From positions 248,001-312,000 of the forward strand of contig NZ_CP020660.1 of NCBI RefSeq assembly GCF_002381345.1: a stretch of DNA of 64,000 nucleotides. The letters are read 5' to 3'. This DNA comes from Candidatus Enterovibrio altilux. GTDB taxonomy: Bacteria; Pseudomonadota; Gammaproteobacteria; Enterobacterales; Vibrionaceae. This document shows positions 9,771-18,605 of this stretch, piece by piece. The notes beneath the pieces were generated by a model, which saw only the letters and a program-made list of their open reading frames with translations, was not told the origin of the DNA and searched no databases. The translations under genes and the position numbers were made by a program. The stretch's first letter is position 1. Each line of letters opens with the position of its first letter.

Positions 9771-9788
9771 TAGCAAGAAAAATGCCAA
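9771..9788 (-). promoter_or_regulatory. Sigma-54 promoter (-24/-12) of flgF
   Basis: On the minus strand the sequence reads TTGGCATTTTTCTTGCTA, with GG and GC separated by exactly 10 bases, matching the consensus TTGGCACG-N4-TTGCW. It lies about 35 bases upstream of the flgF start. Flagellar middle genes of Vibrio are transcribed by sigma-54 with the activator FlrC. Confidence 0.72.
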
Positions 9789-9913
9789 TTTTATTTATTA
9801 AAGTTTAACAAGGTATTAGTGCAGAAAGTGCTTAATATTAGAAGGTCATGCTCAATTTTCAAGGAAATGCATTGCCGCTTAATATGCAAACGGCAAAATA
9901 AAACATTAAATCA

Positions 9914-11221
9914 CTAACGGATTTGTAAGATAGTTTGTTGCATTTCGTTGTTAACTTCCAATGCACGTGAGTTCGCCTGAAAATTACGTTGCGCAGTGAT
10001 CAAATCAACTAACTCTTGAGTCATGTCAATGTTAGATTGCTCGATAGTACCACTTTTTACCTGTCCAAAAGCTCCCTGCATTGCCTCACCCCAAACTGCT
10101 GCACCCGATTGCTGTGTCACTTTCCACTGAGTATTGCCCGCTTGGGACAAGCCTTGTTGATTAGACACTCGAACCATAGCCACTCGACCCAAAGCAATAT
10201 TTTCACCGTTGCTGTATGTCGCCATAATAGTACCTTTTGGATCGATATCAACTTTAGCCAGATAACCAGTCGTTGCACCATTTTCGTTAAATTTATGCAT
10301 TTCAAATGGTGATGCGTATTGGGTTGGTTCGTTGAAATTAATAGTTAACGCTTGCGTACCATCTGCCCCATTCATTTCTAGACCAGCACCATTTGCGCCA
10401 AGAGCAATAGTCGTAAGTGGCTGCCCGCCATTAAGATTGCTTACTGAGCCGTCACTGTTGAACTCCACAGAATGGCCAACATGACCTGTAGCATTAATAA
10501 ATTCACCCGTCGTAAGGCTTAATGATTTTTCGCCTGCTGCATCTGTCGCTGAATAGTAGACAGCCCATTTATTCGGCGTCACATTATCTTTAACATAATA
10601 TGTCGTTAATTTATACGGCTGACCCAAGGAATCGAAAATGGTTGCTGACATTGCCTTATTATAGGTATCAGGGTCTTCTGCGTTAAACAATGCTGGATCT
10701 TTTGCTGCATCACCTGCTGGGAGGTTAAGGCCGATATTAATGTTTTCAGATGCCCTTGGCTGTCCAAATTGATCTGGTACTTGCAATGATTTAGGTTCAA
10801 ATGAACTAACTTGCCCAGTTTCAGTGTCTACGTTATAGCCAAGTAAATACTGACCTTCAGAGTTAACCATGTTGTTATTTTTATCTAGGTGAAATGCTCC
10901 ATTACGTGTTAATACGTTACTTTGTGTTGCCAACTTATCATTAGCAACCGCAAAGTAGCCATTGCCAATGATGCGCAAATCGAGTGGATTATTAGTATAA
11001 ATGCTCGATCCTTCATGGAACTGCTGCGCAACGATGGAAGTCTGTACACCGCTACCAGTTGTTGTTTTTGCATTCGAAAAAATCGATGCTGAGTAAACAT
11101 CTCCGAATTCAGCACGCGATTCTTTAAAGCCAAAAGTATTGGCGTTAGCAATGTTGTTACTGGTGGTATTCATGTCTTTTTGAGCTGCTGCTAAGCCGCT
11201 TAATGCAATATTCAATGCCAT
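9914..11221 (-). CDS. flgE: FlgE, flagellar hook protein
   Basis: 435 residues, normal for Vibrio FlgE. It starts MALNIALSGLAAAQKDMNTT, then NNIANANTFGFKESRAEFGDVY, and ends with the EQSNIDMTQELVDLITAQRNFQAN region typical of hook proteins, with a variable middle (about 90-370) that forms the exposed hook domains. It polymerises on the rod under the FlgD cap. It lies 21 bases downstream of flgD. No lesion is seen. Confidence 0.96.
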   Translation of the reverse strand: MALNIALSGLAAAQKDMNTTSNNIANANTFGFKESRAEFGDVYSASIFSNAKTTTGSGVQTSIVAQQFHEGSSIYTNNPLDLRIIGNGYFAVANDKLATQSNVLTRNGAFHLDKNNNMVNSEGQYLLGYNVDTETGQVSSFEPKSLQVPDQFGQPRASENINIGLNLPAGDAAKDPALFNAEDPDTYNKAMSATIFDSLGQPYKLTTYYVKDNVTPNKWAVYYSATDAAGEKSLSLTTGEFINATGHVGHSVEFNSDGSVSNLNGGQPLTTIALGANGAGLEMNGADGTQALTINFNEPTQYASPFEMHKFNENGATTGYLAKVDIDPKGTIMATYSNGENIALGRVAMVRVSNQQGLSQAGNTQWKVTQQSGAAVWGEAMQGAFGQVKSGTIEQSNIDMTQELVDLITAQRNFQANSRALEVNNEMQQTILQIR

Positions 11222-11242
11222 TGCTGAAAACTCCTATGTTCT

Positions 11243-11992
11243 TTAGCTTTTACTCACGCCACCCATGCTAGCATGACCCACTTCAAGTACCTCGATCAGT
11301 TTGACCGGAGATGCATATCCCGCAACATTCAACATAATGTTTCCATCACTGTTACCCAGTAGCACGCTATTTACATTAGCATAAGTTGACAGTTCAAAGT
11401 CTTGAGACTCCCCATCAATAAAACCGCTTACGTTTATTGTATATTTGCCTTCCGACAATAGATTACCACTATCATCCAAACCATCCCATTCAACACGATG
11501 ATCGCCTGATGACTTTGAGCCAATACTAAAATTTTTAAGTAATTGTCCTTGTTCATTATGGATACGTACCATCACGTCATTCATGGCTTGAGGTAATTTT
11601 ACCATACCAACGATACTACCTATGGCAGATTTAAAACCTTTATTACCTCGAACTAGCACATCCTGGCCGACCAATGAAGATGCTTGCAGTGCTTGGTTCG
11701 ATGTCATTACTGTATTCAACGAACTAAACTGCTTATTCATTTTTCCGATACCGTCAACTGTCGCAAACGAAGCCATTTGGCCAATCATTTGCTCATTATT
11801 CACTGGCTTGAATGGATCTTGGTACGCAAGCTGTTGCGTCAATAGCGAAAGAAAATCTTCTTGCTTCAAGTCTGACTGGCCTGTCACTTTATCGTCATGA
11901 CCTTGCTCAGCGCGTTGTTTTTCCTGCAAGGTTTTTAGCTGGTCAATGTAGCTACCTCTACTTGCATTACCTACGCCATCAATCATATTCAT
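11243..11992 (-). CDS. flgD: FlgD, hook-capping protein
   Basis: 249 residues from the ATG at 11992. This start is chosen because it has a good AGAAGGA ribosome binding site and does not overlap flgC; the longer open frame back to 12052 would overlap flgC by 43 bases. The protein has SYIDQLKTLQE, then DFLSLLTQQLAYQDPFKPVNN and the NEQMIGQMASFATVDGI signature of FlgD, and a FlgD-type Ig and tudor C-terminal half (about 110-225). FlgD caps the hook during growth and is later discarded. Confidence 0.93.
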   Translation of the reverse strand: MNMIDGVGNASRGSYIDQLKTLQEKQRAEQGHDDKVTGQSDLKQEDFLSLLTQQLAYQDPFKPVNNEQMIGQMASFATVDGIGKMNKQFSSLNTVMTSNQALQASSLVGQDVLVRGNKGFKSAIGSIVGMVKLPQAMNDVMVRIHNEQGQLLKNFSIGSKSSGDHRVEWDGLDDSGNLLSEGKYTINVSGFIDGESQDFELSTYANVNSVLLGNSDGNIMLNVAGYASPVKLIEVLEVGHASMGGVSKS

Positions 11993-12009
11993 AGTGCCGT
12001 CCTTCTGCC

Positions 12010-12429
12010 TTAATGACCCATCTGCAGTGTACGCATCAGCATTTGTTTGCATGCTTCTGCTACTTCTACGTTAGTTTGATAGGATCGCGAGGCCGAAATC
12101 ATGTTGGCCATCTCTTCCATTATATTCACGTTCGGTTTGAAAATATAACCTTCAGCATTCGCCATTGGATGATCAGGATTGAACTCTGCACGAAGAGGCT
12201 TCTTACTTTCAACAATGCCGGCGACACGCACAGGTACACTGTGCCCTAATGCTTGTGATGTGAACTTATCTAATTCAGCCATAAATACAGGATGACGCCC
12301 TTTGTACGTTTCAGTAGCAGAACTGCCCACTGAGTTAGCATTCGCCAGATTACTGGACGTGGTATTTAGTCGAATTGATTCCGCGCTCATTGCAGAACCG
12401 GTTACGTTGAACACATTAAATAGACTCAT
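12010..12429 (-). CDS. flgC: FlgC, proximal rod protein
   Basis: 139 residues. The N-terminal MSAESIRLNTTSSNLANAN motif and the C-terminal VNIMEEMANMISASRSYQTNVE motif are those of FlgC, and length is typical (about 138). It is a subunit of the proximal rod in the periplasm. Its start codon directly follows the flgB stop with no gap, so the pair is translationally coupled. Confidence 0.95.
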   Translation of the reverse strand: MSLFNVFNVTGSAMSAESIRLNTTSSNLANANSVGSSATETYKGRHPVFMAELDKFTSQALGHSVPVRVAGIVESKKPLRAEFNPDHPMANAEGYIFKPNVNIMEEMANMISASRSYQTNVEVAEACKQMLMRTLQMGH

Positions 12430-12828
12430 TTATTCATTCCTTCCCAGTGCCTTGGACATATTTTTAAACTGAGCACCTAAAAACTCTACTGATGCCTCAT
12501 ATCCAAGAGCATTCTGCATAAATAAATTTCGTTCAACCTGTGCATCAACGGTGTTGCCATCACCTGTGTCAGGTTGGTTTGGGATACGATACATTTTTTG
12601 ACTTTGAATCTGCGAAGTGGCCGCGATGTGCCGCTCATCAGTTTGATTCAGGCCAAAGTTTGCTCCATAAGTTGCCGCTTGAAGCGCTCGTGTGAAGTCT
12701 ATATCCTGTGCTTTATAACCTGGAGTATTAGCATTCGCCAGATTACTAGCCAATATCTCTGCACGCTGAGACCGAACACCTACCGTGTATTGATGAATTC
12801 CTAACGCTTTATCGAACGATATTGCCAT
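12430..12828 (-). CDS. flgB: FlgB, proximal rod protein
   Basis: 132 residues, typical for FlgB. It has the rod motif RAEILASNLANANTPGYKAQ and a C-terminal ERNLFMQNALGYEASVEFL region. It forms the base of the rod. It is first in the flgB-J run and has a clear AGGAG ribosome binding site and a sigma-54 promoter upstream. In Vibrio, cheV and cheR precede it directly; here a decayed insertion sequence separates them. Confidence 0.95.
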   Translation of the reverse strand: MAISFDKALGIHQYTVGVRSQRAEILASNLANANTPGYKAQDIDFTRALQAATYGANFGLNQTDERHIAATSQIQSQKMYRIPNQPDTGDGNTVDAQVERNLFMQNALGYEASVEFLGAQFKNMSKALGRNE

Positions 12829-12861
12829 GTGACCATCTCCTAGTATTTACTGCCAAATGTT

Positions 12862-12879
12862 TAGCAATATAAATGCCAA
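12862..12879 (-). promoter_or_regulatory. Sigma-54 promoter (-24/-12) of the flgB operon
   Basis: On the minus strand the sequence reads TTGGCATTTATATTGCTA, with GG and GC separated by exactly 10 bases, a near-consensus sigma-54 site about 35 bases upstream of the flgB start. The insertion-sequence relic begins at about 12881, one or two bases beyond the -24 box, so the promoter survives but any upstream enhancer has been displaced. Confidence 0.78.
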
Positions 12880-12880
12880 A

Positions 12881-13093
12881 ATGTTTCCTAGCAGAAACAG
12901 CAATGGTTCGAATTAAAAATCACTGGTAGAAACATTGAGCTTCAGGGATCGCACAACTTAGATTAGTGCAGCCAAAACCATGATAAAAGCGTTAAATAAA
13001 GTGCCAACACTAGATATGCCTAACACGAAAGCAACGGTCTCATAGTGAATCATGTTGAGATTTGCTATTGGAACTCTAATTAGGAAACAAAGT
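12881..13093 (+). mobile_element. 3' end fragment of the IS5-family element
   Basis: About 210 bases matching the end of the IS903-group transposase (frame-broken LGG, LNKV and MPNTKA traces) and the right terminal sequence TTAGGAAACAAAG. It abuts the flgB promoter. The rest of that copy is missing. Bases 13094-13168 between it and the next relic show nothing else. Confidence 0.7.
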
Positions 13094-13168
13094 TCATTAT
13101 GAATCCAATGCATTGTTCAATATTAATCTTCCTACATTAAAAAATGTATAAGTAATTTTGAGTAATCA

Positions 13169-14150
13169 GTTTTCTTTTTTAAATGAGGGAGCTGCATTTT
13201 TAATTAAAATTTTAAATAGTTAGGCTCACTTAAATATTCAGGTCTATGAACAATCTTCGCTACAAAATAACTAACTGAAAACAGTATAATTAAGCTGCAA
13301 TCAATTTTGACTCACTTACATTGTGGATTGATACAGAAGCTATTCAGTTATGGAATCAAACCAAGTAGGGCATTCATGGAAGATCTTGTTTATTGAGCGA
13401 CTTAGCCATTACGATGGCCCGCGTGGTTAAACACGTGTTTTCAATGCTATGACGCGGTCTGCAAGAATGCATTAATTTTGTTTCAAGCTTGCTCAGCTAC
13501 CATCGTCATGCCCTCACTACTAATGCATTAGTAAGCGAGCTAAAACGGTTAAGATTATGCTCAAAATAAAGAATAAAGGAACCATCCAGCACTTAGTCAT
13601 TAATTTTACAGGGCTCCAAATCTACGATAAAGGAGAAAGGAAAGTAAAAAAGCACCGTACTGATAGGCCAAGAAGAGTCTGGTGCAAGTTACATTTAACA
13701 GTAGATATAAATACGCATAAAATCATTGCTACTGAGTTGAGTGCATCAAATGTGACTGACAGTGAAGTACTACCTAACTTTTGCAAACAGACCCGTCAAA
13801 AAATTAATGAAATATCAGACAATAGTCTTTACAAAACTAACAATGTTACGAAAGCGTTTGTGTTAGGCGAGCGTTTCTACTCATTCCATCAAAAAAACAT
13901 TTTTTGGAAACGAAGCCATTCACGTAACTTAGATGTCGATTACCAGATGTTATACGACTCAAATAAGTTTCGGAGGATGAAATATTTTTGTCATAAACGT
14001 TTTAGCTAAGAAATGGTAAGGTTTTTAGTCCACAAAATTTTTCAGAGGGATATTGAACCAAAAGAATTACAATGCCTATATTGACGAAAATTACGCAATA
14101 ATAAAAGCACTAAATAAGCTGATAGGACTCAATATGCCTATTATTTGAAA
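13169..14150 (+). mobile_element. IS5-family (IS903-group) relic between cheR and flgB, simple form
   Basis: Begins with a left end like GTTTTCTTTTTTAAATGAGGG and has the eroded transposase on the plus strand. The longest surviving piece anywhere in the window is here: 13557-14009 (150 codons) covers the first catalytic region (NFTGLQIYDKGERKVKK), RVWCKLHLTVDINTHKIIATELSASNVTDSEVLP, and then drifts out of frame. The end runs up to within about ten bases of the cheR stop and carries a trace of MPNTKAIV (ATGCCTATTATT). Confidence 0.82.
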
Positions 14151-14155
14151 AATAT

Positions 14156-14983
14156 TTACCTAAGTCGATAGATAATGCCAGGATTACAACGGATCATTTC
14201 AAAACGATCAGTAATGCCAGTTAATGACTCGGATGCACCCAACAACAAATAACCACCAGAGTTTAAACTTGTCACCATTTGATTAAGCACTTGCGATTTC
14301 ATCTCTGACGAAAAGTAAATTAGCACATTACGGCAAAAAATAATGTTAAATTTTCCTAATAAGTTATAACTATTCAAAAGGTTTTGCGTTTTAAACGCTA
14401 CCATGCGTTTCAATGAATCATTAACTTTCATGAAACCTTCACCAGCGTCCTCAAAGAACTGGCGTTTACGCTGAAGTGAGAGTCCTCTATTCAACGCTAA
14501 ATTATCATAGATACCTGTTCGACAATTATTTAGCATAGTAGATGAAATGTCTGTTGCAGTAATTTGAACGCCTTGAATGGAACCAGGCTTTGTCGTCAAT
14601 ACCTCTTGAATAATCATCGCAATCGAGTACGCCTCCTGTCCTGATGAACTTGCAGCAGACCAAATTTTAATAGGACAATGATTTTTTGACATTTCAGGCA
14701 ACAATTTATTGGCTAGCACTTCAAATGGATAGGTATCACGAAACCATAAGGTTTCATTTGTGGTCATTGCATCAATAGCTGCTACAGCTAATTCATGATT
14801 ACGGTTAGTAAGTACCAATCGGAATAACTCAGTCATCGAAGCAAGCTTAAATCGACTCAGTAAGGGGCTAATCCTACTTCTAACGAGATACTGCTTATTG
14901 TGACCAAGAATAATACCACATTTCGCTTCGAGGTATTTACAAAAAGCATGATATTCTTGTTCTGTGATTGTTATACTTATCAT
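14156..14983 (-). CDS. cheR: CheR, chemotaxis protein glutamate methyltransferase
   Basis: 275 residues with an N-terminal helical domain (about 1-75) and a SAM-dependent methyltransferase domain. Visible motifs are NETLWFRD near 95, the SAM-binding region KIWSAASSSGQEAYSIAM, a TDIS acidic motif and FNIIFCRNVLIYF, all typical of CheR. It methylates glutamates of chemoreceptors to adapt signalling. It follows cheV by 3 bases. The stop codon lies against a decayed insertion sequence that now separates it from flgB. Confidence 0.95.
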   Translation of the reverse strand: MISITITEQEYHAFCKYLEAKCGIILGHNKQYLVRSRISPLLSRFKLASMTELFRLVLTNRNHELAVAAIDAMTTNETLWFRDTYPFEVLANKLLPEMSKNHCPIKIWSAASSSGQEAYSIAMIIQEVLTTKPGSIQGVQITATDISSTMLNNCRTGIYDNLALNRGLSLQRKRQFFEDAGEGFMKVNDSLKRMVAFKTQNLLNSYNLLGKFNIIFCRNVLIYFSSEMKSQVLNQMVTSLNSGGYLLLGASESLTGITDRFEMIRCNPGIIYRLR

Positions 14984-14986
14984 AGA

Positions 14987-15925
14987 TTAACTTTTTTGGC
15001 CTGTAACTGCACTAATAACTGCTGCACTCAATTCATTTGGGTCAAATTTTGGAATAAATGCATCTGCCCCCACACGTTTTACCATAGACTCATTAAACAC
15101 ACCACTGAGCGATGAGTGTAATACAACATGAAGATTTTTTAAATTCGAACTTTTTTTAATCTCAGTCGTTAGCGTATAACCATCCATTTCAGGCATTTCA
15201 ATATCAGAAATAACTAAAACAAGCTCTTTATAAATATCACACTCTTGAGATAATGCCTGAAGCTGATTTAATGCATCACGACCATCATAAGCAAGAAGAA
15301 CTTCATACCCAATAGTTTCAACCGCTCTTTTAACCTGTTTGCGAGCAACATTAGAATCATCGACAACGAGCACTTTGTTTGGCCTAACCTCATCCCCTGC
15401 CGTAACAACGGGCTTTAGTGCCAACACATCGTCACGAATCCTTTCATCCACCGGGGAAATTTCGTTAAGTATTTTCTCTACATCTAAAATTTCAACTAAT
15501 TCACCTCCAATTTCAGTTACCGCAGTTAGATAATTAGAACTACCAGTTCCTTCTGGCGGTGGCATGATTGACTCCCAGCGCATATTGATAATACGTTCAA
15601 CTGAACCAACTAAGAAGCCCTGCGTAGAGCGATTAAACTCAGAAATAATAATAAAATGGTTTTCAGGATCGATGATCGGTGACCCTCCAGTGGCAAGACT
15701 CATATCTATAATTGATACCGTTTGTCCTCGTATATACGCTACACCTTTAACCAATCGATGCAACTGAGGTATTGAAGTAAGCTTAGGGCATTGTAGTACT
15801 TCCTTTACCTTAAACACATTGATTCCATAACGTTGTTTTCGTATTAATCGAAAGGTCAATAGTTCCAAACGATTTTGACCCACTAATTGGGTGCGTTGGT
15901 TGACCGTATCAAGAATTCCTGACAT
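14987..15925 (-). CDS. cheV: CheV, CheW-receiver coupling protein
   Basis: 312 residues. The N-terminal CheW-like domain (about 20-165) has YGINVFKVKEVLQCPKLTSIP and VKGVAYIRGQTVSIIDM. The C-terminal receiver domain (about 180-305) has the acidic pair VVDDSN, the phospho-acceptor ISDIEMPEMDG and a later lysine in the FIPKFDP motif. CheV couples receptors to CheA and is tuned by phosphorylation. It is co-transcribed with cheR. The placement beside flgA and flgB is the usual Vibrio arrangement. Confidence 0.95.
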   Translation of the reverse strand: MSGILDTVNQRTQLVGQNRLELLTFRLIRKQRYGINVFKVKEVLQCPKLTSIPQLHRLVKGVAYIRGQTVSIIDMSLATGGSPIIDPENHFIIISEFNRSTQGFLVGSVERIINMRWESIMPPPEGTGSSNYLTAVTEIGGELVEILDVEKILNEISPVDERIRDDVLALKPVVTAGDEVRPNKVLVVDDSNVARKQVKRAVETIGYEVLLAYDGRDALNQLQALSQECDIYKELVLVISDIEMPEMDGYTLTTEIKKSSNLKNLHVVLHSSLSGVFNESMVKRVGADAFIPKFDPNELSAAVISAVTGQKS

Positions 15926-16051
15926 AAAATAAACTCCATATAATCCAGTTTTTACTATATTGCAGCAATAATTAACTCAATAAATTGTATAATTGAACTA
16001 ATTCATGGAATACGGCAACTATTGTTACTTATATTAACTAATTTGTGATTT

Positions 16052-16750
16052 ATGTATTATCAGCGATTAACCTGCCTTTTTATCGGCACATTTTTCATTG
16101 GCTTTAGCTCCATTATAGCTTCTGCTCCGACGAATCAACTTCTAGTTGTAAAAAAAACAGCAGAAAAATATGTAACTACTTTAATCTTGCCTCCTGCACA
16201 AGGAGAGCTTCAAGTAGAAGCCAGAAACATTGACTCACGACTACGGCTTTCAAATTGTCCAATTCCCCTGGAGACATCAGTCCCTGGCCGTCAAACGCTC
16301 AATAAGAGCGTAACCGTCATGGTGAGCTGCATCCCAGATGACTGGCAAGTATATGTTACCGTCCAGATCAAGCTTTTAACGCCCATAGTTGTTGCAAATC
16401 GTCCTTTAGATCGCGGCATGACACTCAAACAAGATGATCTTACCATTCAATTAGTGGATGCGCGTTTTCAACGAGGACTAGTCTACACACGTACAGCAAC
16501 TATTATTGGGTCGCGGATTAAACGGGCTGTTGGTATGGGACAACCAGTACAAGGCCGTGATATTTGCATGGTATGTCGAAATGAGAAAGTTGTGATAACT
16601 GCTAGGGGTAATGGTCTGCATATCATTACAAAAGGCACAGCATTGAGTGATGGTACTCTTGGTGATCAAATTAAAGTGCGTAACAATAACTCGAACCGAA
16701 TTATCGATGCTACAATCATTTCAGTAAGTCAAGTAACTGTAAAATTTTAA
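16052..16750 (+). CDS. flgA: FlgA, P-ring assembly chaperone
   Basis: 232 residues with a signal peptide (about 1-24, ending IIASA). The SAF/ChapFlgA domain follows, with GELQVEARNIDSRLRLSNCP, VANRPLDRGMTLKQDDL and a C-terminal VGMGQPVQGRDI, then QIKVRNNNSNRIIDATI. It works in the periplasm to assemble FlgI into the P ring. It is divergent from cheV across 126 bases. No sigma-54 or sigma-28 site was found there. In Vibrio flgM and flgN follow closely; here a 1.0-kb relic lies between. Confidence 0.93.
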   Translation: MYYQRLTCLFIGTFFIGFSSIIASAPTNQLLVVKKTAEKYVTTLILPPAQGELQVEARNIDSRLRLSNCPIPLETSVPGRQTLNKSVTVMVSCIPDDWQVYVTVQIKLLTPIVVANRPLDRGMTLKQDDLTIQLVDARFQRGLVYTRTATIIGSRIKRAVGMGQPVQGRDICMVCRNEKVVITARGNGLHIITKGTALSDGTLGDQIKVRNNNSNRIIDATIISVSQVTVKF

Positions 16751-16767
16751 TTTTTTTCAATTAAGTA

Positions 16768-17750
16768 GGCTTAGTTTTTGAGTCCTAATTCAGATCGCAA
16801 GTCCCTGCATAATTCACTTTTAAACAATTACTTTTGCTTTAGGCAAACTGAGCTCTGTCAGCTTATTTCACGTTTTTATCATTGCGTAGGCTTCGATAAT
16901 CTGGCAGTATACTCCCTTAGGCTCAATATTCTTCCTAGTCGTTTTTGACTCGAAATATTGTCGTCTCTTATAGGTAACGTTTACGGTAAGCACACTTCAT
17001 TTTTCAATACTGATTTGAACCGCACAACTTCTGGTCACTGACTGCCACATTACGCGAATGATCTCATTCCTTAAAAGTTGCTTCTTTTCTTGGTGGTATT
17101 AGTGGAACCGCTCGTTTAATACGAACTGTTTCACAACATTGCCTGGTGCCGTAAGCACCATCGGCTAATATTTCATTGATTTTTCAGCAGATCTATTTAA
17201 GTCAGCTAGGTAACACTTAACCGTAGACTTTTAGTCCCGTGGAATCAATAAAGAAGATCTCCCATAATTACCCTGCTTAGTTTGATTCCATAGCTGAATA
17301 GCTTTTTCGTTAATCCAGAATATTAATGAGCCACGATTGATTAAAGCTTGATTATACTACTTCCAATTAGTTATTTTATAGCGAAAATCATTCATAGACT
17401 TGAATATTTAAGTGAGCCTAACTGTTTAGAGTGTTGATGGAACATTCAGTTCTCTTATTTAAAAAATAGAGCCGATTACCATAAACGTTCCATAGCAGAG
17501 ATAGCAATGATTCAAATCAAACAATTACTGGGAGGGACATTGAGTCTAAGGGGCACAAAACTAATATTAGCTAAACCAGCGTCATGATAAAAGCGTTCAA
17601 TAAGCTGACAATACTAGATATGTCTGACGCGAAAGCGATTGTCTAATAGTAAATCATGTGGAGATTTGCTACTTGAACTAAAATTAGGAGACAAAGTCCT
17701 CTTTAGCTCGTAAATTAATAATTTAGTTCTCTAATTTAAAAAATAAAACT
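16768..17750 (-). mobile_element. IS5-family (IS903-group) relic between flgA and flgM, two-right-end form
   Basis: Both outer ends are right ends (16768 outward and ACAAAGTC near 17698). The transposase is on the minus strand with a large internal deletion: the region around TTTAGTCCCGTGGAATC jumps straight to the N-terminal part, and no open frame over 60 codons remains. The constant junction is at about 17472. A separate eroded left-end piece (17711-17748) follows, just before the flgM promoter. Confidence 0.78.
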
Positions 17751-17760
17751 AATTAGGTAC

Positions 17761-17787
17761 TAAAGTTAATATCAGTATGGTCGATAC
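17761..17787 (+). promoter_or_regulatory. Sigma-28 (FliA) promoter of flgM
   Basis: TAAAGTTA, then exactly 11 bases, then GTCGATAC, against the consensus TAAAGTTT-N11-GCCGATAA. It lies 40 bases upstream of the flgM start, and FliA-driven flgM is the expected circuit. The site starts only about ten bases after the end of an insertion-sequence relic. Confidence 0.78.
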
Positions 17788-17827
17788 TGTTAGCAACAGT
17801 AAATTCGAGCATATATAAGGCTTTAAT

Positions 17828-18145
17828 ATGGCAAGTATAGATCATTTGCGCTCTGGCCAACCCTTGAACACGCACATAAACAATCAAAATGAATCACAAA
17901 GCGCATCCATCGCAACTGATTCCTCCAAAGAAGTGCAAAAACCACGAAATGATGTATTTTCAATGAGCGATGGAAGCCGAGCGATTAGTGCAATGCATCA
18001 ACAAATAACAAATGAAGGATACCTTGACAATGCAAAAATCGACGCAATTAAAGCAACCATAACGAATGGCTCTTATAAAGTTGATGCCGACCGTTTGGCT
18101 GCCAATATAATGAAACACGAAGACGAACTTCGTAGCTTCAAGTAA
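17828..18145 (+). CDS. flgM: FlgM, anti-sigma-28 factor
   Basis: 105 residues. The N-terminal MASIDHLRSGQPLN is like Vibrio FlgM, followed by a polar unstructured stretch and a C-terminal sigma-binding region (about 45-105) with AISAMHQQI, DNAKIDAIKATITNGSYKVD and ADRLAANIMKHE. FlgM holds FliA inactive until the hook is complete, then is exported. It is preceded by a sigma-28 promoter and followed after 6 bases by flgN, so the two are one operon. Confidence 0.93.
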   Translation: MASIDHLRSGQPLNTHINNQNESQSASIATDSSKEVQKPRNDVFSMSDGSRAISAMHQQITNEGYLDNAKIDAIKATITNGSYKVDADRLAANIMKHEDELRSFK

Positions 18146-18151
18146 TGAACG

Positions 18152-18583
18152 ATGTCAGATGAATCATTCACCTTTGAACACCAACTTTTTGCACAAAAGC
18201 ATGATATTAATGCATTAATTGAAACCCTAAAGAATGAAATAACAGCAATTTTATCTCGAAAATCAATAGCTATTGACGCTTGTACAAAAAAAAAGTTAGC
18301 ACTGATTAATACAATTCAACAACGCGACAAGTACCTTTCTCAATGCCCTGAGATCACGTCTCCTTCGGAACATAACAAAACATTAATTAACACTATCCAG
18401 ACCATGCTTGAACAGTGTTATCAATTGAATGATACTAATGGTTCAGCTTTACAGAGAGCATACCTCAGTATGCACAAACTCAGCAACATATTTCAAGAAG
18501 CAGGTGGAAAAAACGAAATAACTTACGATAGAGGTGGCAAAGCCTCAGGCAGTCGAACATTAGGTACTAACGTTAAAGCCTAA
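18152..18583 (+). CDS. flgN: FlgN, export chaperone for FlgK and FlgL
   Basis: 143 residues, mostly helical and polar, with a KKKLALINTIQQRDKYLSQCP helix and the QRAYLSMHKLSNIFQEAG segment, and a flexible basic C-terminus. Sequence identity alone is weak, but length and position right after flgM match FlgN of Vibrio. It is a cytosolic chaperone that delivers the hook-filament junction proteins FlgK and FlgL (35856-38941) to the export gate. A relic begins 22 bases after its stop. Confidence 0.85.
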   Translation: MSDESFTFEHQLFAQKHDINALIETLKNEITAILSRKSIAIDACTKKKLALINTIQQRDKYLSQCPEITSPSEHNKTLINTIQTMLEQCYQLNDTNGSALQRAYLSMHKLSNIFQEAGGKNEITYDRGGKASGSRTLGTNVKA

Positions 18584-18605
18584 ACACTATTTTTATTGGA
18601 AAGAA

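Noticed and set aside
13557-14009. The 150-codon open frame as an independent gene
   Set aside because: It is the middle of the IS903-group transposase and lacks both ends in frame.
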